The notes beneath the pieces are model-generated. The model worked only from the letters and a program-made list of their open reading frames with translations, was not told where the DNA came from and did no database searches. From positions 124,001 through 188,000 of the forward strand of contig NZ_NTFY01000062.1 of assembly GCF_002289565.1 (NCBI RefSeq): DNA of 64,000 nucleotides. The letters run 5' to 3'. Each line of letters begins with the position of its first letter. Within the stretch, counting starts at the first letter, position 1. The position numbers and the translations under genes were made by a program. Source of the stretch: Rhodopirellula sp. SM50. Lineage in GTDB: Bacteria > Planctomycetota > Planctomycetia > Pirellulales > Pirellulaceae. Of the stretch, positions 1-8,295 are shown one piece after another.

Positions 1-792
1 GGCTTCCCGGGGAACGGAAAGACATCGATCGCCGAGCGGGTCACCGGGGCGTTTGGCAAGTACATCTGGATCCCGCGCAGCGTCGACATCGACGGCGACG
101 TGCTACGGGTCTTTGACCCGATGAACCACGTGCTGGCGATGCCCGAAGAAAACACCGGGTTGCTGGACATCGGCGGTTTCGACAAACGCTGGGTGCGAAT
201 CGAACGCCCCACGATCATCGCCGGTGGTGAATTGACGATGGAAATGCTCGAAGTGCTATGCAACTCCGACACCAACATCAGCGAATCCCCCCTGCAACTG
301 AAAAGCAACTGCGGCACGCTGGTCATCGATGACTTCGGCCGTCAAAAAATGCGCGTCGACGAGTTGCTCAACCGCTGGATCATTCCGCTGGAAAAACGCT
401 ACGACTTTCTCAACATGGCCAGCGGAAAAAAGATCCAAGTCCCCTTCGACCAGCTGGTGATTTTCAGCACCAACCTGGAGCCCAAGGATCTGGTCGACGA
501 CGCGTTCTTGCGACGGATTCCCTACAAGATCGAAGTCGAAAACCCGCCGGAGCAGGACTTTCGCAAACTGTTCGAAATCATGTGCCGGATCACCAAGGTG
601 CCTTACAACGCCGACGCGATCGACTACTTGATCAAGACCCACTATTTGCCCGTCGGCCGCCCGTTCCGAAACTGCCAGCCCCGTGACCTGTTGCTGCAAG
701 TTCGCAACTTCTGTCTCTATAACGACTTGGAAGTCGAACTGAAGAACGAGTACTTCGACTTCGCCTGCGACAACTACTTCTCGGTGATGTGA
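1..792 (+). CDS. AAA+ family ATPase, 3' part
   Basis: The gene enters from before base 1; the reading frame is open from the first base. The Walker A loop (GFPGNGKTS) is encoded by the first 27 bases. A Walker B-like LVIDDFG lies near 319-342, a sensor-1 type stretch (VIFSTNLEP) follows, then an arginine-finger-like FLRRIPYKI, and a sensor-2 like QPRDLL near the end. These show a P-loop AAA+ ATPase of the MoxR/RuvB-like kind that uses ATP hydrolysis to remodel a partner. The partner is not visible because the upstream neighbours lie outside the window. The N-terminus is missing, so length and any extra domain cannot be judged. AAA+ assignment is firm; the subfamily and role are unknown. Confidence 0.85.
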   Translation, partial: GFPGNGKTSIAERVTGAFGKYIWIPRSVDIDGDVLRVFDPMNHVLAMPEENTGLLDIGGFDKRWVRIERPTIIAGGELTMEMLEVLCNSDTNISESPLQLKSNCGTLVIDDFGRQKMRVDELLNRWIIPLEKRYDFLNMASGKKIQVPFDQLVIFSTNLEPKDLVDDAFLRRIPYKIEVENPPEQDFRKLFEIMCRITKVPYNADAIDYLIKTHYLPVGRPFRNCQPRDLLLQVRNFCLYNDLEVELKNEYFDFACDNYFSVM

Positions 793-840
793 TCGGTGGC
801 ATTTCCCCGATGCCATCTACTTTGACACCGAACCGGGTGT

Positions 841-1220
841 TTCTTGTTAGCGGTAGGGCGCGAGCCCTCCGTTTTTTCACGGTATTTTTGAAGCGCGACC
901 GGACGGCTCGCGCCGTTCCGCTAACACCTTCAAGTTTCTTGTTAGCGGTAGGGCGCGAGCCCTCCGGTCTTTCACGGTATTTTTGAAGCGCGACCGGACG
1001 GCTCGCGCCGTTCCGCTGACACCTTCAAGTTTCTTGCTAGCGGTAGGGCGCGAGCCCTCCGGTTTTTCACGGTATTTTTGAAGCGCGACCGGACGGCTCG
1101 CGCCGTTCCGCTAACACCTTCAAGTTTCTTGCTAGCGGTAGGGCGCGAGCCCTCCGGTCTTTCACGGTATTTTTGAAGCGCGACCGGACGGCTCGCGCCG
1201 TTCCGCTAACACCTTCAAGA
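841..1220. repeat. Four tandem 95-bp units, each an imperfect long hairpin
   Basis: The motif g(t/c)tagcggta starts at 846, 941, 1036 and 1131, exactly 95 bp apart. Each unit carries a left arm (GCGGTAGGGCGCGAGCC type) and a right arm (GGCTCGCGCCGTTCCGC type). The arms can pair over about 27 bp with three mismatches. The units differ by only a few bases, so the array is either recent or kept uniform by conversion. A related hairpin lies at 63369-63441. No gene is seen between 793 and 1246; short reading frames here are repeat translations. Confidence 0.95.
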
Positions 1221-1246
1221 TGACACCGGGCCTTTTGCGCCTGCGA

Positions 1247-1693
1247 TCATTGCCGCGGCGCAGTCACGATGCCCGAATTGGATTGCTGGCGCAGCCCGTC
1301 GGCCCTGGCGATGATCTCCTCCGACGCCGGTAGCGTCTTGGGGACCAACGTCACGTCGATGATGCGTTCGTCACGAATCTCTCCAGGCCAGAGCGTTTCG
1401 GCGACGAAGTCGATGCCCGGCCACTGGTACCAGGGCGGGTTGAATCGGCGACGGATCGTTTCGGTGCGATACCCGTCGGCCTCGATGCGGAATTCGCGCG
1501 TCCCGTAATAGACAAACGGGGTCGAAGCCGGTGACGCACCGATCACCTGGTTGTCGACCGACACCATCGCACCGGGAGGATTGGTGCGAACCGTCATCCG
1601 CCGACGGACACAGCCTGACGACGCCAAGCAGAAGCACGACACGGCCACAACGAAAAACAAGCGGCGATCAAGACGGCTGGAGGGGATCGGCAT
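1247..1693 (-). CDS. PEGA-domain lipoprotein
   Basis: A 148-aa protein when started at the ATG at 1693. A longer reading frame continues upstream into the GGGACC/ATGGGAC repeat zone and would add a non-natural Met-Gly-Pro rich stretch, so the inner ATG was chosen. Residues 1-28 form a lipoprotein signal ending in LASSGC, with Cys28 the predicted lipidated residue. It is followed by a PEGA-like segment (TNPPGAMVSVDNQVIG, then FRIEADGYRTETI). PEGA domains are small beta-sandwiches found on surface or envelope proteins. The gene lies 288 bp downstream of the LPS-transport-like gene on the same strand, separated by repeats, so a shared transcript is uncertain. The exact function is not known. Confidence 0.8.
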   Translation of the reverse strand: MPIPSSRLDRRLFFVVAVSCFCLASSGCVRRRMTVRTNPPGAMVSVDNQVIGASPASTPFVYYGTREFRIEADGYRTETIRRRFNPPWYQWPGIDFVAETLWPGEIRDERIIDVTLVPKTLPASEEIIARADGLRQQSNSGIVTAPRQ

Positions 1694-1802
1694 GCGAAAC
1701 AGGACCCAAACGGCGGACGGAAAGACAGACCCAAAAACGTAGTAGCACGTCGGGGGCCCGCTGTTCCAGGCCAATCTCGCCAGCCGCCGGGGTCTGTCCC
1801 CG

Positions 1803-1969
1803 GTGGGGATGGGACCTATGGGACCCATGGGACCTATGTGTCGTATCTGTCCCATTGGTCCTATTTCAACCGCGTGTGCCGTGTCCCCGCGTGGGCCTGC
1901 GGTGGATTGGGACCTATGGGACGCAGGGGACCCATGTGTCGTATCTGTCCCATTGGTCCTATTTCCCCG
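1803..1969. repeat. Two copies of a GGGACC/ATGGGAC hairpin repeat
   Basis: Two similar blocks (about 1803-1866 and 1908-1969) contain runs of TATGGGACC. Each ends in tgtcgtatctgtcccattgg. In each, a left arm of the type GGACCCATGGGAC can pair with GTCCCATTGGTCC. Reading through gives artificial Met-Gly-Pro peptides. The same family occurs in reverse orientation at 41619-41702. The block lies just downstream of the LptC/OstA-like stop codon. Confidence 0.85.
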
Positions 1970-1981
1970 CGTGGGCGCGGA

Positions 1982-4900
1982 TCACTTGGGCAATGTCACG
2001 TTGTTGAACTGGGCGTCTTGCATGACCGTCTGGAATTCAAACGTCTTCAGATTCAACAGCATCCTCGGGGAATGCGTTTGGAACCCCTTGCGACCGTCCG
2101 GCCAGGTTTGCCGCACGAAGGCGCTTTGACCTTGGGTCCCTTGCACGTTCAGCCAGGATTTCTTCGACTCGTAAGAGACCCGCGCCGCGGTGCCTTCGAT
2201 CAATCCCCGCTTTTCGGTGTTCGTCCGTACGACCACACCGCCATCGGCGATCATTTCCCATGGCGTCGGCATGCCGGGAATGCTTCGCAAGTCGGCGGGG
2301 GTTCCTGGCGAAACGCCAAATTTTAATTGTCGGCAATCCATCGTCATCTCGCCGACGGCCAACCGTTCCATTTGCGCCACATCGACGACTTCGTCCCAGG
2401 ACGAGACCTTGCGAACGCCGGTACGCACTCCGCCGGAGAATTCCAACGTCTCGTGTTTCAGGTCGCCGTGCATCGCTTCGCGGAACGTCAGGTGAACGCC
2501 TTGCAGCACCAAGCCGCCGAGATGGTCTGACTGGGCAGCCTCCGGAGCCAGGATCGAACTGTCCTGATCCATCAACATCCAACCGCGATACCATCCCGGC
2601 CCCGTGCCTAACAATCGGCCGCCGTCGCCGGGCGAAAAGTCCAACCGGGCTGCGGTGATGACATGGACGGATTGGGTGGCCAAATCGGATGAGCGCTGTT
2701 CCGCCCGAACGACGACCGCGTGCTGATCGGTCTGAACCAGACTGACGCTGGCAAGCTCCGCCGTCGCCATGGAAGCTCGATCCATGAACTGAACCGGATT
2801 GGCCAACGTGATCTGCATTTCGCCACCGTTCATGCGGGCCAGCCAAGGATCGGAGCCACTGACCAATTCCGAGTCGATTTGAACGCCGCCGGTGAACAAC
2901 GCAGCTCGACCATCAAATTGCATGTTGCCGCCCCAACGGCAAATCGGCGGTGACGTCCAGTCGATGGACGAGACCGAAAGCGCGTCACCACCCGCAGACG
3001 CCTCCGCCGCGAGCGACTCGGCAACCTGCGATTCGGCGGGTTGCGACGATGCATCACGCGCGAGCAGTTCCGCGGGAACCTTCATCTCGCCGGCACCGGT
3101 CACTTGAACGACATTTTCACCCGGCCAAACCTTGATCATCGGGCCGACAAAGTACCCGTCTCCCATTCGCAACCGGGCCGGTGCGTTGGGGCCGCTGCCG
3201 AGTTGCAGATAGTCCTGCCCGGAGGCTTGGGCAACGGCGCTGCGTTGCATCCGCATCGTTTGGCCGGACATCTGGATCGGCAACGTGGTCGTGCCGGCGT
3301 TGACTTGGTGTTCGACCAACACGTCCCCGACCATGCTGACGTCTTTCGGTTGAACCCCGGCCGGCGTGATCAACAGTTCTGCACTGACGTGATCTCCGGA
3401 CAGCTTGGGTCGTGGGCGAGCGACGGGAGAACGCAATTGGCTCGACAGGTCAGGCTGACGGGAAGGGTCAGGCTGATTGACAAAACTGGCGAGTCCAGCG
3501 GGCGAAGCCGCCGCCGGACGTGCGCCCTCTTGGCCAGGTGCCGGCAGAATCGCACCACTGGTCTTTGCAGCTGTCGCTCGTTTTCCAAAATCAGCAGACG
3601 GCTGGAAAAACAGACTCAACCGGTTCATGTTGGCGAGCAATTCGTTCGAATCGATCGTGACTGATTCCAAGGCATGAAAGCTTTCCGGAAGCAAGGTCAT
3701 GGTGCGTTTGAATTGCTGAGCCGGCTGAACGATTGACCCGGACGATTTCGATTGACCGATCGATGAGGAGTCACCGAAGGAGTCGACGGGTTGATCGACG
3801 TAATGCGGCTTCAAGATGCCTTCGACCGCCCCGGCACGGGCGATGCCGCCGTCGGACAATCGGGCTTGGATGTCACCGTCGATCTGAAACCGCAACTTGC
3901 TCTGCTCTCGTTTTTCCTTGACCGCCGTCACCGTGGCCTGACCCGTCGGCTGCAGCTTGAAGCTTTCGGTCCAACGGACATCGCGGAGCATGATTCCGGC
4001 ATCGTTGATCGAAACATGCCCTTGGCCGCGGACATCGATCACACCGATGGTTTCCGGCGTTTCGGGGTTGAACTGGTAGGCGAAACGGTCGAGCGTGGCT
4101 TGCAGGTTTCCGCGACGAATCACGACCGGGTGGGCGCTCTCGGGTTCGGGGGCGGCATCGGCAATCAACAGCCCTCCGACGGCGTCGAATTCAATTTCGT
4201 CTGCGGCAAGTTGAAAGTCATAGGACGTCAGTCGGATCCGGGCAGGACGACCGGTGGCATGCACGCGGTCAATCCAATCGAGCGGCCCGCGTCGAACGAC
4301 GGAGCGGTTGGACGGATCACGCAAAATCAGATCCACCGTGTCACAGGTGAACGTGTCGATGGGTTGTCCTCGCACGGTCCGAACCATGGTGATCGAATCT
4401 CGCAAGGACAGCCGATCGAGGGCAAAGTCGTAGACCAGCCCATTTTTGCATTTGACCGAGATCTCGCCCTGATCGTCCTCCGCTTCTTTGGTTCCGATCC
4501 GTCGCGGTCGATTCGCGTTCTGGGCGGGGTCATTAAGCGGAATACGCAGTTCTTCCAGATAGACCAAATCCATGCGATCCAACAGCGTCGAGGGGACTTC
4601 GGCCTTGGTCGCGGAGGTTGCCGAAGCGGCCAGATAGATGGTCAAGTCGCTGCCCACCAATTCGGCGCCGGCGACCTGCATGGCGATCCGCTCGGTCGTC
4701 CAGACCTTTCGGTTATCGATTCGAACGTTGCGGGTTCGCACGGCCAGCGTGTCGGTGCGTTTGGTCGTGCCCCTCCGCTCGATTTCGACGTCGCCGATCA
4801 TCCGTCCCACTTTGATCTGCGGCGCGCTGCCTCCCATCATGTCCAATGACTGTGCGAATTGAATTTCCGCACCCTCTTTCGCGGTCAAGACGATCGGCGT

Positions 4901-5236
4901 TGCGGCGGCATTGTCGGAAAGACCGCGTCCGACGACGATGGTCAACGGCTCCAATTTCCACTGGTCTTCGGAGATCTGGCGCCACTTCTCGAACAGCAAT
5001 GCACCGTTGCTGGTCAGCAACCGTTTACAATCTCCCAGTTGCCACGCGTCGGCGGGAAAGAGATCCGCCAGATCCTCCTTCAGATCGACGCGTTGGGTCG
5101 GCGGTCGCGGTTCCACGCGGGCGACGTCGGGAACCGTCAACAGCCGCTGCGCCGCGGCGCGATACAGGCCGGCAGCGATCGACAGCACCGTCAAAGCGAT
5201 CAAATAATTTCGAACATTACGACTGATCCACTTCAC
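1982..5236 (-). CDS. LptC/OstA-like LPS-transport periplasmic protein (large)
   Basis: A 1084-aa protein. The start is taken as the GTG at 5236 because it overlaps the kdsC stop (GTGA at 5236-5233), a common coupling arrangement. Upstream codons in frame lie inside kdsC. The N-terminus has one membrane segment (YLIALTVLSIAAGLY, about residues 10-25). A long beta-rich region follows, with repeated statements of the OstA/LptA/LptC type (for example SGDHVSAELLITPAG and QFDGRAALFTGGVQID). LptC and LptA carry lipopolysaccharide from the inner-membrane exporter across the periplasm. At over 1000 aa it is far larger than enterobacterial LptC or LptA (each about 190 aa), suggesting both functions or several OstA-like folds in one chain. 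The gene order kdsD-kdsC-this gene supports the call. Sequence identity to known Lpt proteins could not be tested. Confidence 0.7.
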   Translation of the reverse strand: MKWISRNVRNYLIALTVLSIAAGLYRAAAQRLLTVPDVARVEPRPPTQRVDLKEDLADLFPADAWQLGDCKRLLTSNGALLFEKWRQISEDQWKLEPLTIVVGRGLSDNAAATPIVLTAKEGAEIQFAQSLDMMGGSAPQIKVGRMIGDVEIERRGTTKRTDTLAVRTRNVRIDNRKVWTTERIAMQVAGAELVGSDLTIYLAASATSATKAEVPSTLLDRMDLVYLEELRIPLNDPAQNANRPRRIGTKEAEDDQGEISVKCKNGLVYDFALDRLSLRDSITMVRTVRGQPIDTFTCDTVDLILRDPSNRSVVRRGPLDWIDRVHATGRPARIRLTSYDFQLAADEIEFDAVGGLLIADAAPEPESAHPVVIRRGNLQATLDRFAYQFNPETPETIGVIDVRGQGHVSINDAGIMLRDVRWTESFKLQPTGQATVTAVKEKREQSKLRFQIDGDIQARLSDGGIARAGAVEGILKPHYVDQPVDSFGDSSSIGQSKSSGSIVQPAQQFKRTMTLLPESFHALESVTIDSNELLANMNRLSLFFQPSADFGKRATAAKTSGAILPAPGQEGARPAAASPAGLASFVNQPDPSRQPDLSSQLRSPVARPRPKLSGDHVSAELLITPAGVQPKDVSMVGDVLVEHQVNAGTTTLPIQMSGQTMRMQRSAVAQASGQDYLQLGSGPNAPARLRMGDGYFVGPMIKVWPGENVVQVTGAGEMKVPAELLARDASSQPAESQVAESLAAEASAGGDALSVSSIDWTSPPICRWGGNMQFDGRAALFTGGVQIDSELVSGSDPWLARMNGGEMQITLANPVQFMDRASMATAELASVSLVQTDQHAVVVRAEQRSSDLATQSVHVITAARLDFSPGDGGRLLGTGPGWYRGWMLMDQDSSILAPEAAQSDHLGGLVLQGVHLTFREAMHGDLKHETLEFSGGVRTGVRKVSSWDEVVDVAQMERLAVGEMTMDCRQLKFGVSPGTPADLRSIPGMPTPWEMIADGGVVVRTNTEKRGLIEGTAARVSYESKKSWLNVQGTQGQSAFVRQTWPDGRKGFQTHSPRMLLNLKTFEFQTVMQDAQFNNVTLPK

Positions 5237-5763
5237 GCTGTTGCCCCTGTCGCCGACCAAAGATTCTTGGCACGCAGAAGTCGCTCGATCGTCTCGCGTA
5301 CGGCGCCGTGTCCGCCGCCGCTGGAGAGCACCCAATCGGCGACGTCACGTACGTCGGCCGCAGCGTCCGCCGGGGCGACGGCAAGACCGACACGCCGCAT
5401 CACGGGCAGGTCCGGCAGGTCGTCGCCGATGTAGCACACCGAATCGAGTTCGCAGCCCCACTCCGGAAGAATCTGCAGCGCCCGCTGCAGCTTGTCACCG
5501 CTGCCTTGACTGACGTGGCTGATGCCGAGCTCCACGGCACGTCGCTCAACCATGGGGCTGTTTCGGGCGGTGATGATTCCGAACGGAAACCCGGCTTGCA
5601 TCCAGAGCTTGATGCCCAGCCCATCGCGGACGTGAAATTGTTTGGTTTCCGCACCGGCCGAATCATAGATGATCCGTCCATCGGTCATCACTCCGTCGAC
5701 ATCCGACAGGATGCATCGAATCGGCTGGGCAACGGAAACATCGCTGTCAGATGGATCGGGCAT
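5233..5763 (-). CDS. kdsC: 3-deoxy-D-manno-octulosonate 8-phosphate phosphatase (KdsC)
   Basis: A 176-aa HAD-superfamily phosphatase of the compact C0 type without a cap domain, the usual KdsC size. Motif I is SDVDGVMTDG with nucleophile Asp21 and acid/base Asp23. Motif II is the Thr in IITARNS, a Lys follows in the GDKLQ stretch, and motif IV is YIGDDLPDLP. KdsC removes phosphate from Kdo-8-phosphate to give Kdo, the sugar linking lipid A to the LPS core. It starts 21 bp after the kdsD stop and overlaps the next gene by 4 bp, so the three genes are probably one transcript. The HAD phosphatase assignment is certain; the Kdo substrate is inferred from the context and motif spacing. Confidence 0.92.
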   Translation of the reverse strand: MPDPSDSDVSVAQPIRCILSDVDGVMTDGRIIYDSAGAETKQFHVRDGLGIKLWMQAGFPFGIITARNSPMVERRAVELGISHVSQGSGDKLQRALQILPEWGCELDSVCYIGDDLPDLPVMRRVGLAVAPADAAADVRDVADWVLSSGGGHGAVRETIERLLRAKNLWSATGATA

Positions 5764-5784
5764 TCGAAACGGCCGGCCTAGGGT

Positions 5785-6897
5785 TTAACCGCGAAAAGGA
5801 ATCGTCGACGGCGAGGTTTGGAAGCCGGATTGGTCGCTGATTTCGCCGAGCGTGATCAAGTCGGTGATGTCGACCATCCCGATCGGCTTGCGATCAGAAT
5901 CCACGACCGGCAGCTCGCTGATCCGAAGCTGACTGAGCAGTGCGATCGCATCACTGAGCAGTGTTTGCGGTGCAACACAGTGGGGGTCGAGTGTCATCTT
6001 GGCCTGGATCGGACCGTCCAACGCTTCTTCGCATCGCGCCTCCAACAACCGCGCCAGGTCGCTGTCGGTAAAAATCCCGCTCAGCTGGCCGGCATCGTTG
6101 GTCAACATCACCGCGCCGCTGCGGCGACCGGAGATCGAACACGAAACCATGCACTGGCGAATCGAGACGGACTGGTTTGCGACGCGACAACACGTCAGCG
6201 GCCGCATCAACTGGCCGACGTTGGATAGTTTTCGGCCGAGCGCGCCACCGGGATGGAACTTGGCGAAATCGCGGGCGGAAAATTCACGCAACTGACTGGC
6301 CAAAAGCGCCACCGCGTCTCCGACGGCCATCATCACCGTCGTGCTGCTGGTCGGGGCCAGACCGTGTGGACACGCCTCGGCATGGCGTCCGTAGACCACC
6401 CTGCACGTCGCCGCCGCGGCCAATGGGTTGTCATCGTCGGCGGTAAACGAAATCAATCCGGATCCCTGCTGTCGCAATTGAGACGCGATCCGTGTGATTT
6501 CTTCGCTGCGGCCGGAATTGGAGAACGCCCAGACCAGATCGTCGCTTTTGACGCGGCCAAAGTCCCCATGGATGGCTTCGGTCGGGTGCAGAAAGTGGGC
6601 GGGTGTTCCCGTGCTGGCCAGCGTGGCCACCAACTTTTTCCCCACCAATCCCGCCTTGCCCACGCCGGTGACGACGACGTTGCCCGTACAAGCAGCGGTC
6701 AATTCAGCCGCCGCGACCGACGAAGGCCCGATGGCTTGGGCAGCCTGCGTCAGTGCAGTCGCCTCCCGGGAGATGATTTCGCGAATCGACCGGAGTCGCT
6801 CCAACAGTGTTCGTGGCACCTTCGGCGGCACGCCAAATTCGTCAGAAGTTGACTGTCCCGGGGTGCGATCTGGCGGCAATGGCAGTGCAGCAGACAC
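5785..6897 (-). CDS. kdsD: D-arabinose 5-phosphate isomerase (KdsD/KpsF family)
   Basis: A 370-aa protein with an N-terminal SIS sugar-isomerase domain followed by two CBS domains, the standard KdsD/KpsF layout. The SIS motifs include VVTGVGKAGLVGKKL, the HGDFGR loop and SNSGRSEEI. The linker FHPGGALGRKL is highly typical of the family. The enzyme converts ribulose 5-phosphate to arabinose 5-phosphate, the first step to Kdo. The GTG at 6897 was chosen because GGAAGG lies 6 bases upstream; a TTG at 6912 is also in frame. Members are usually about 320-330 aa; the extra length is a proline-rich N-terminal stretch of about 30 residues without a recognisable fold. First gene of the kdsD-kdsC-lpt block. 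Confidence 0.93.
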   Translation of the reverse strand: MSAALPLPPDRTPGQSTSDEFGVPPKVPRTLLERLRSIREIISREATALTQAAQAIGPSSVAAAELTAACTGNVVVTGVGKAGLVGKKLVATLASTGTPAHFLHPTEAIHGDFGRVKSDDLVWAFSNSGRSEEITRIASQLRQQGSGLISFTADDDNPLAAAATCRVVYGRHAEACPHGLAPTSSTTVMMAVGDAVALLASQLREFSARDFAKFHPGGALGRKLSNVGQLMRPLTCCRVANQSVSIRQCMVSCSISGRRSGAVMLTNDAGQLSGIFTDSDLARLLEARCEEALDGPIQAKMTLDPHCVAPQTLLSDAIALLSQLRISELPVVDSDRKPIGMVDITDLITLGEISDQSGFQTSPSTIPFRG

Positions 6898-6903
6898 GTG
6901 GAT

Positions 6904-6909
6904 CCTTCC
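6904..6909 (-). promoter_or_regulatory. Ribosome binding site deciding the kdsD start
   Basis: GGAAGG on the minus strand, 6 bases before the GTG at 6897. This favours that codon over the TTG at 6912. Confidence 0.6.
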
Positions 6910-7026
6910 CAAAAGCGTGGTTCAGCCGGTTTTCCCTACCCGGCCCGCCGACGAACACCCCTCAACGGCACCTCGTCGGCATCAGCAAATCCTACCCAAG
7001 ATCGCCGAACCATTGAAAGGCCAGAC

Positions 7027-7054
7027 TGTTAGCTGTTAGCTGTTAGCTGTTAGC
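7027..7054. repeat. Heptamer microsatellite (TGTTAGC) x4
   Basis: Four perfect head-to-tail copies of TGTTAGC starting at 7027, 7034, 7041 and 7048. They lie upstream of kdsD (minus strand) and next to a long pyrimidine tract. Such short tandem repeats can change copy number by slippage. Confidence 0.95.
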
Positions 7055-7109
7055 TGGCCGAATCCCACAATCCAATTTTCCTGTCACCCATTTTCTTGTC
7101 TTCCTCCCA

Positions 7110-7206
7110 TTTTTCTCCCCCTCTCCCCCTCTCCCCCTCTCCTCTTCTCCCCCTCTCCTCTTCTCCCCCTCTCCCCCTCTCCCCCTCTCCCCCTCTCCCT
7201 CTCTCC
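7110..7206. repeat. 97-bp pure pyrimidine tract
   Basis: About 97 consecutive C/T bases made of repeated CTCCCC, CTCTT and CTCTCC units, ending where the redoxin stop codon begins (7207-7209, minus strand). On the coding strand of the redoxin gene this is an all-purine 3' region. Mirror-symmetric pyrimidine tracts can form triplex (H-DNA) structures. With the heptamer repeat it fills the 309-bp gap between 6898 and 7206; no gene is seen there. Confidence 0.95.
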
Positions 7207-8295
7207 TCACTCTTCCGCTAGCAACTGCTCGATCGTCTCCCGCATCTGGGCCTCGCCCGGCGTTCCCTTCCAGTTCATCTCCCCCTGCCACCAACGCCGC
7301 AGGAACCCTTTCTTGTCGACCAGATAAACGGTCGGCCACATGGTGTTGGACCACTGTTTCCAGTTGGCCGACTGGGCGTCCATCAACACCGGGTACTGAA
7401 TCTGCTCGGTCTGGAGTGCCGCGGCGACGCGATCGGCCGATCGTTCGGCGGCGGTTTCCGGCGTCTGGATTCCGATCACCACCAAGCCGTCGTCGGCGTA
7501 GTCGGCGTGCCAGCGGTTGTAATGGGGCAGATTGCGTCGGCAGTTGATGCATTGAAACGCGTAGAAATGGACGACAACGACCTTGCCTTTTAAGCCATCG
7601 AGCGTCAACGGGTCACCCTGCAACCAGCTCGCTCCTTCGCCGGTCAGCTCCGGCGCGGCGGGATACATGCGTTTGACGGCTGCAAAGTTGAACGATGGCC
7701 CCGTCAATGCACTGAGTGTGCGTTTCTGCTGGTTCGTCAACGCATCGACAAGCGACTTCTTCTCCGCGGCTTTCGCCTTGTCGATTTGCTTCGCCGCGGC
7801 GGCCGCGTCCAACGACTGCGTCTGCGACTGTTGCTGGACGTCCGCGACGACGCTGTCCGTTTTCGCAAACACCTCGTACAGCGATTCTCGGGTCGTCGGC
7901 GACAACCCCAACGCGGTGGCGGTTTTGTCGCGAACAATCATTCGGGTCCCGAGAGCCTGGTTGTGCAACTGGTCGAGACGGTTCAACTGTTTTGAATCGA
8001 GGATCTCGGCCAAGGCATCGCTCAATTGTTCGGACAATCGATCGATCGTCTCGATCCGTTCTTGGGCTGGGCGGATACGGACGCGAAACCAAGGCCCATC
8101 GATCTGCTCCAGTGCGGCAAAAACCTGGCGGACCTGATCTTCGGAAAGGTTCAATTCTTGATGAATCGCGTCATCGCGTACCATTTGCAGCAGCACCGGT
8201 TGGATCTCCGGCGGAGCGACCTGGGCTGGCAACGCCGGTGCAACGAAGGGGATCGCCAACAAGTACGCCACCACAACGAGAGGTTTGTTGAACAT
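7207..8295 (-). CDS. Secreted thioredoxin-like (redoxin) protein
   Basis: A 362-aa protein with a signal peptide (residues 1-24, cleavage after LPA). Residues 25-200 form a helical, Gln/Ala-rich region resembling periplasmic helical stress-sensor or Spy-like segments. A C-terminal thioredoxin/AhpC-TSA-like domain spans about residues 215-360. The active-site pair is Cys249 and Cys252 in FYAFQCINCRRNLP. It also has the cis-Pro strand (NTMWPTVYLVDKKG) seen in TlpA/ResA-like proteins. The likely role is thiol-disulfide exchange outside the cytoplasm. Its ATG directly follows the TAA of the FAD oxidoreductase gene (TAAATG at 8298-8293), so the two are probably translated together. The physiological substrate is unknown. 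Confidence 0.85.
   Translation of the reverse strand: MFNKPLVVVAYLLAIPFVAPALPAQVAPPEIQPVLLQMVRDDAIHQELNLSEDQVRQVFAALEQIDGPWFRVRIRPAQERIETIDRLSEQLSDALAEILDSKQLNRLDQLHNQALGTRMIVRDKTATALGLSPTTRESLYEVFAKTDSVVADVQQQSQTQSLDAAAAAKQIDKAKAAEKKSLVDALTNQQKRTLSALTGPSFNFAAVKRMYPAAPELTGEGASWLQGDPLTLDGLKGKVVVVHFYAFQCINCRRNLPHYNRWHADYADDGLVVIGIQTPETAAERSADRVAAALQTEQIQYPVLMDAQSANWKQWSNTMWPTVYLVDKKGFLRRWWQGEMNWKGTPGEAQMRETIEQLLAEE

Noticed and set aside
1839-2326. Met-Gly-Pro collagen-like small proteins
   Set aside because: Arise from the GGGACC/ATGGGAC repeats; no other coding evidence.
3791-4849. Plus-strand open frame of about 352 codons
   Set aside because: Antisense to the LptC/OstA-like gene; sequence is Gly/Arg/Asp mixture with no fold features.
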